From positions 213,873,654 through 213,937,653 of the forward strand of contig NC_081411.1 in the NCBI RefSeq assembly GCF_030272615.1: 64,000 bases of DNA. The letters run 5' to 3'. Shown here one piece after another: positions 58,581-64,000 of this stretch. The notes beneath the pieces are model-generated. The model worked only from the letters and a program-made list of their open reading frames with translations. It made no database searches and had not been told where the DNA came from. The DNA comes from Cryptomeria japonica (taxonomy: Eukaryota > Streptophyta > Pinopsida > Cupressales > Cupressaceae). Both the position numbers and the translations under genes were made by a program. The stretch's first letter is position 1; the number at the start of each line of letters is the position of its first letter.

Positions 58581-61500
58581 TTATTCAATTCTTGATCCCA
58601 TTAGGTTCAAACAAGCCAAAATTGTGAAGGTGCTCCTACACCAATCCCCTACAAAACTACCTTCCTCATCTCTAACCATAGCCCCAAAACCTGACAAACC
58701 TGGATTTCCATGGCTAGCACCATCAAAGTTTATCTTTTTCCAACTAGGATGCGGCAGACTCCATTTGACGTTCTTCCTTCCATTCAATTTGTCCTTCAAT
58801 CCGTGGTAACTTGACTGTTTCAAATTCCATACCTGCTCCATTTCCATATCCCACTTGGAGTATAATCTATAGCTCTATCCATATATCTTGGCATTTACAT
58901 TTTCTTCAATTGCCGCATGGATTCTGTTGATGAGTATTGTAACCTCCAATTCTTCCTCCCTAAAAACTCTTTTGTTTCATTCTTTCCAAATCTACCATGC
59001 GACCATTGATGGACCTGTGATCCACAAGCTTCCCCAATTCGAGTTTTTGCCACCCATAGGCCAAGCAAATATGAAATCTTTGAAAGTACAACTACGAACC
59101 ATGTGATTTTGCAGCATTCTTAAAAGCCTATCCCAACATTGAGAAGAATGTTTGCAACCATATAAGAGGTGATCAATTGTTTCTTCCTCTTCCTTGCATA
59201 GATAACATCTGCTAGGCCCCGATATACCAATTGTTTTTTGCCTGTCACTTGTCAATATCCTTCCATGAAGCTCAATCCATAAGAATGCACCAGCTTTTGG
59301 GAGTACCCTTTATGCCAACATAGGATCACTAGCCAATCACTATCCTTTTGTCTCCTTCTTTGCAATTCATAGCCCAAATTTACCTTGTAGTTACCTGATT
59401 TTTCCGCATTCCATATAAGTGTATCCTCCTCATTCGAGATATGAACCTTCCTGCCTTTTGAAATCTTTGCCAGTTTCAAACAGTTACCCATGTTCCATAA
59501 GCCAACCATTTTCCATATAATCGGTTCCTTCTACGTATCAAATTGCCCGATATAGTCTGCCACAAACATACCTACCTCTACCTCCACCCGATTGACCCAA
59601 TCTTGATCTTCCATCACATCTGCCAATGTCTCCTCCCCACACCAAGAATCTCTCTAGAACTTAGCCTTTTTCCCGTCACCAATCTTCCATGTAAGATGTT
59701 TCTTTAATTATTTTCCTACTCTCCCAAATAAATCTCCAAATTGGTGAACCTCCTGTGGTGTTTGCTATAGTAAATATTCTTTCAGGCTCATTCGCATCTA
59801 GATACTTATTTGCCATCAGTTTGCACCATCCCTTGTGGGGATATTTATACATTTTCCAAGCTAATTTAGAACCAAGTGCCAAATTCTGAAGGTTCATTTT
59901 TCTCAATCCTACCCCACCATCTTCCTTTAACAAACATGTCGTGTCCCAATTGATTAAGGGAATTTTTTTCTCCTCTTTATAACCTTCCCAAATGAATTTT
60001 TTCAGCATCCCATCTAGAGCAGTAGCCGCCCTGCTAGACAATCTGTAGCAAGACATGAAATAAGTTGGGACAGCCAAGAGTACCGACTTGATCATTTGTA
60101 ATCTCTCAGCTTGAGTCAACCATTTATTTTTCCAAGAGGTTGATTTTGTTTGGCACTTGTTTATCACCTCTTCCCATATTTTAGTGTCAACTCTCCCTAC
60201 AAACAATGGCACACCTAGATATTTTATTGGAAAACAGCCTTGACAATAATCCAAAATGCTCATGATCTTCAATTGTGTCCTTTTGTTTGTATTTAAAAAA
60301 TATATCATCTATTTTTGTTTATTCATACTCTGACCAGAGAATTTATCATAATCATCTAGCACATTTTTTTATTATCATAGCTTCTCTTTCTGAAGCTTCT
60401 CCAAATAATATTGTGTCATCCGTAAAATGCGAATGTGACACAAGTTCCATATTCCCATTGATAGAAATACCTTTCCATGCCCCCTATCCAACTCTATATT
60501 TGATATTCCTTCCAAGCACTTCTGCCATCAATACAAACAAAAATGGTGATAGGGGATCTCCTTGTCTTAACCCGTTAGTAGCCTGGAAAAAACCACTAAT
60601 AGTCTCGTTGACAATCACAGAGAAATTCACAGAAGAAACACAATGTTTTATACAATCCAACCACCTTTTCTTAAAACCAAATTTTTTATGGACCTCAAAA
60701 AGAAAGTTCCAAGATACTCGATCATAGGCTTTTCTCACATCTAGCTTAATGATCATACCTTTAGCTTTGGAATTTTGCATTATATGAATAGTCTCCACTG
60801 CCATGATTATACTGTCCATAGTTTGTCGACCTAGGGTGAAGCCATGCTGCTCCGGTGAGATGATCTTCATCAGAATTGGTTTGAGTCTATTCACCATCAA
60901 CTTGGAAATGATTTTGTATATAGAATTGCATAAGGATATGGGTCTATAATCTGCCATTGAAATGCAGTCCTACTTCTTTGGAATAAGGGCAATGCTAGTA
61001 ATATGGCTGATCTCTTTTACAAATCTCCCTTGTTTTCTAAAATCCTCCACCACATTAAAGATGTTATCGCCCATAAAACCCCAACATTTTTGGAAACATT
61101 CCTTTGTAATTCCATCTGGACTAGGGGCTTTGTTTGGATGCATGTCAAACACTGCTTTTCTCACTTCCTCTTTAGAAAAAGGGCTCGACAGATATTTGTT
61201 ATCCTCATCGGAGATCTCATGCTATATAACATCCACCATCTAAGCCTATTGAATATTTTTCACTCCATCATCATTGCCAAGCAATATTTTGAAATTATTA
61301 ACTGCTATCTCTTCTATAGCCTCAAAGGAAGAATGTAATTTGCCATTTTGATAAATGACAATCTCAATTCTGTTTCGATCATGCTTTGTCTTAATCGATG
61401 CATGAAATTTTTTTGTATTTGCATCTCCTTCTTTGATCCAGAGTTCTCTGGACTTGTCTCTCCAGAATATTTCTTCACTTAGTAAAACCTCTGCGAGCTC

Positions 61501-63770
61501 CTCCTTTAGCGCTTTTTCTCTCAGGAATGTGTCATTAGTCATCCCCCTCAAAATGGTGTCCGAGTTTATTTGTAATAGTGCTTCCTCAATTCGAATTTTT
61601 TCTTCAAAAATGTTTTTGAAACAATCTCTATATCACCTTTTGATTTTTTCCTTCATTAACTTCATTCATTTTACAAAGCAAAAGCTAGGGGTACCCCTAA
61701 AAATATTACTTTCTTTCCACGACCATTCAAGATTGGAAAGAAACTCCCCATCTCTCCACCACATACTTAAGAATTTGAAGCTACCCATCCCCTTGGGTAG
61801 GCCTTCACTCAACTTTAATTCCACAGGGAAATGATTGCATAATGAAACAGGGAGAATGCATGCCCCCACTTGGAAGGAAGACCCCATCCAATATTCTCCA
61901 ATAAAGTTCCTATCCAATTTTTGAGTAATATTTGCAAATTTTACTCTTCTATTGGTCCATGTGTATCGACCATTTTTGGGCACAACATCCACTAAATGAT
62001 TTCGTTCAACAAAGTCTCTGAAATCATCCATCACCTTATTAGTCATTCTCAGACCCCACTTTTTCTCATCCAAAGCTAATAAGGCATTAAAATCTCCTGC
62101 CACAACAACCCTGTCACTCTTTAAATCCTTAATCTTGTTTGTAAGAATATTCCATACCTTTTTCTTCCCTGTTGTTTTCGAAGGACCATATACATTAATT
62201 AATGGAAACTCTAAATTCTCCCTAATGTTGTAAACATTACAAATCATCCAATTTTGTACTTTCTCAGAAAGATTAACTTTCACGCTATCTGGCTTTCATA
62301 AGATTCCTAGCCCACCTGCAGAACCATTGGCCTCTTGATAAACTCCTTCCCAATCTTGACAGTATTTTAAAAATCCTTCAGCGTTGTCTATGCTAAGTTT
62401 AGTATCACTATGATTTCACTTGTGCTCCTACTTAATGCTCGTTTGACCAAGCATCTTTTGTCAGGGGCCGAGAGGCCCCTGACATTCCAAGTAGTTATTT
62501 TCATGTCTCACCAAGGGAGATAGATCCTCCCTTGGATTTTTTCATAAACTCAATTGCACTCACTATCCCTTTCTCCTTGGCTTTGTCCTCTCTCACTTGC
62601 CTATTGGTCATTCTTCCACGGACCCCTTTGGCTTTCCCTAATAGAGCGTTCGTAGATTTGCTGATACATCTTTGATCCACATTGTCTAATTCATCTTTTG
62701 ACTTGAATTCTTCTTCCGATCCCATATCGTACTCAAAATTGGTATCCTTGGATCCTTTAATGAGAGGATTTTGCATGGAAGTATTGTTTATTCCAATAGA
62801 ATTGTCACACCCATTAGAGCCAAGCCCTACCGCCAATTGGCCATCTTTAAAAGAATTGCCAACCTCCAACACTTGGTTCTTCAAAGAAAGATCCAAAGGA
62901 ATAGCATTGATTGCTTCATTATTCAAATTTGACATTCCACCTCCCTTGTTCGAGTTTTCTTTGATAATAACTGCTTGTGACGGTTGAGTTTCCATCTTTT
63001 TCCATACTTTCTTCTCCTTTTTAGGTGGGCTACCTCTTACTCTTCTAAAAAAAAGTCTAGAATTCACCACTGAATGAAGGTGACTGCCACATCTAGAACA
63101 GGGAGTAATAACCTTTTCAATCTCTACTTGCTGCCTCCATTCGCCTGTCACGGTAGAAAGAGTTATCTATGTTGGTATTCTTTGGACCGCAGTGATTCAC
63201 AATTTGGCGAATTTTTAAAGGTCATTTTCAATAATCTTCTTGTCTCTTTCCAATGGAGTGCCCAAAGATCTTCCATTTTTTTCCAAAACCACATCATCCC
63301 AATATTCAATCGGAAGGTTATACAGCCAAATCCATACCGGACTGTCATACACCACTAAGGGAGTAGGGTCAAAATTCGGGGTCCATGGCTGTAAATAAAT
63401 TGGATTGCCATTAACAAACCAATTTTCTTGATTTAAAATCCAACATCTTTCAAATTCCTGGGCAAAAACAACCATAAAAAAACTTTTGGAATATATTTAA
63501 CCACAATGTCCTCTCCCCAATTTTTGAAAACCCAGTTATTGATTTCCATTCAGGTCATTTTAGTGCCAATTATCCTTGCAATAACTACAAAATCCTCCCA
63601 CAAAGCTTTCTCTGCCAAGATTTCCATAGACGGATCAATAACAGAATCACCTTTATTGCCTGTAATCCCTTCTGAATCCGATCCATCGTGGTTTCCCTCC
63701 TGCAATCCTTCATCTCCTACATCTGCCTTCCCCAATTTTTGCAAAGTGCTTTTTCCTTCCATTTTTCAAC
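58581..63770 (-). mobile_element. Two-ORF LINE with RNase H segment (decayed)
   Basis: On the minus strand the full LINE order can be followed. ORF1 starts near 63762 with MEGKSTLQKLGKADVGDEGL and includes WTPNFDPTPLVVYDSPVWIW and a zinc-knuckle-like CSRCGSHLHS (about 63090). ORF2 begins near 62500 with KITTWNVRGLSAPDKRCLVK and continues with the endonuclease (VVVAGDFNALL) and the reverse transcriptase: NKAPSPDGITKECF, YRPISLCNSIYKIISKLMVN, KLDVRKAYDRVSWNFLF, GLRQGDPLSPFLF and FTDDTILF (FADD as FTDD). A zinc-finger C-terminal segment (CYLCKEEEETIDHLLYGC) follows. It ends with the start of an RNase H domain, INFDGASHGNPGLSGFG, cut short near 58581. Many stops and frame changes occur. No A-tail is seen, so the 3' end is truncated or buried. 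Confidence 0.9.
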
Positions 63771-64000
63771 TATCTTTTACCGACCATAATTTTCTCATAC
63801 ATTACAATTTGTTGATAACATTAATGTGTCACAATTACAATTATAATTGGATAAAACACAATAGACACTAAAAGATCTTTTGATAGAGGCTATTTTGTAG
63901 TTTTTTTAACACCATGAAATTGGAGACTAGGCTACATATCTAGATGTAGACAAGTTCACATCAGTAGTAAGTTTGTACCTTACATATGTCTTATTCTTTG

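Overview
The window is nuclear DNA of a seed plant, most likely a gymnosperm and probably a conifer; the genus cannot be fixed from the sequence. It is AT-rich and gene-poor. Long intergenic stretches are filled with old, mutated retroelements. All gene-derived sequence is broken plant gene families: a receptor-like cytoplasmic kinase family, PPR, 2-oxoglutarate dioxygenase and BAHD acyltransferase. The strongest lineage hint is a Penelope-like element with a GIY-YIG endonuclease at 48-54.5 kb; in plants such elements are known mainly from conifers. I found no gene that reads intact from start to stop, and no tRNA gene, rRNA gene or CRISPR array.

Layout. 1-4 kb: a tRNA-derived SINE and a kinase pseudogene (copy A) split by a solo LTR. 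6.7-12.2 kb: a 31-bp minisatellite, the 3' end of a Sirevirus-like Copia element and a decayed Ty3/gypsy pol fragment. 13.9-16.9 kb: the longest kinase copy (B, minus strand). 17.2-18.5 kb: a tandem and inverted LTR foldback structure. 21.4-23.9 kb: kinase copies C (plus) and E (minus) around three consecutive tRNA-like modules. 24.0-27.1 kb: a 5'-truncated LINE. 27.9-31.4 kb: SINE-like pieces and a PPR remnant. 33.4-34.8 kb: a polypyrimidine tract. 35.6-36.7 kb: a dioxygenase pseudogene. 38.2-38.9 kb: kinase copy D with a duplicated exon. 39.4-40.9 kb: a BAHD pseudogene. 42.6-47.9 kb: a second copy of the 1.6-kb SINE and two Copia-derived pieces, one holding a scrap of the BAHD gene. 48.1-54.5 kb: the Penelope-like element with five hammerhead-like motifs and a nested solo LTR. 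55.7-58.3 kb: a decayed long ORF of unknown, transposon-like type. 58.6-63.8 kb: a two-ORF LINE with an RNase H segment.

The kinase copies share one unusual plan: a predicted soluble N-terminal helical region encoded by several exons, followed by a kinase domain, with no signal peptide or transmembrane segment seen. In the longest copy the catalytic HRD motif reads HNY. Five pieces in both orientations within 36 kb point to a dispersed local family whose members here are all dead. Short local tandem duplications (36, 46, 78, 83, 106 and 525 bp) recur across the window and account for several of the breaks.
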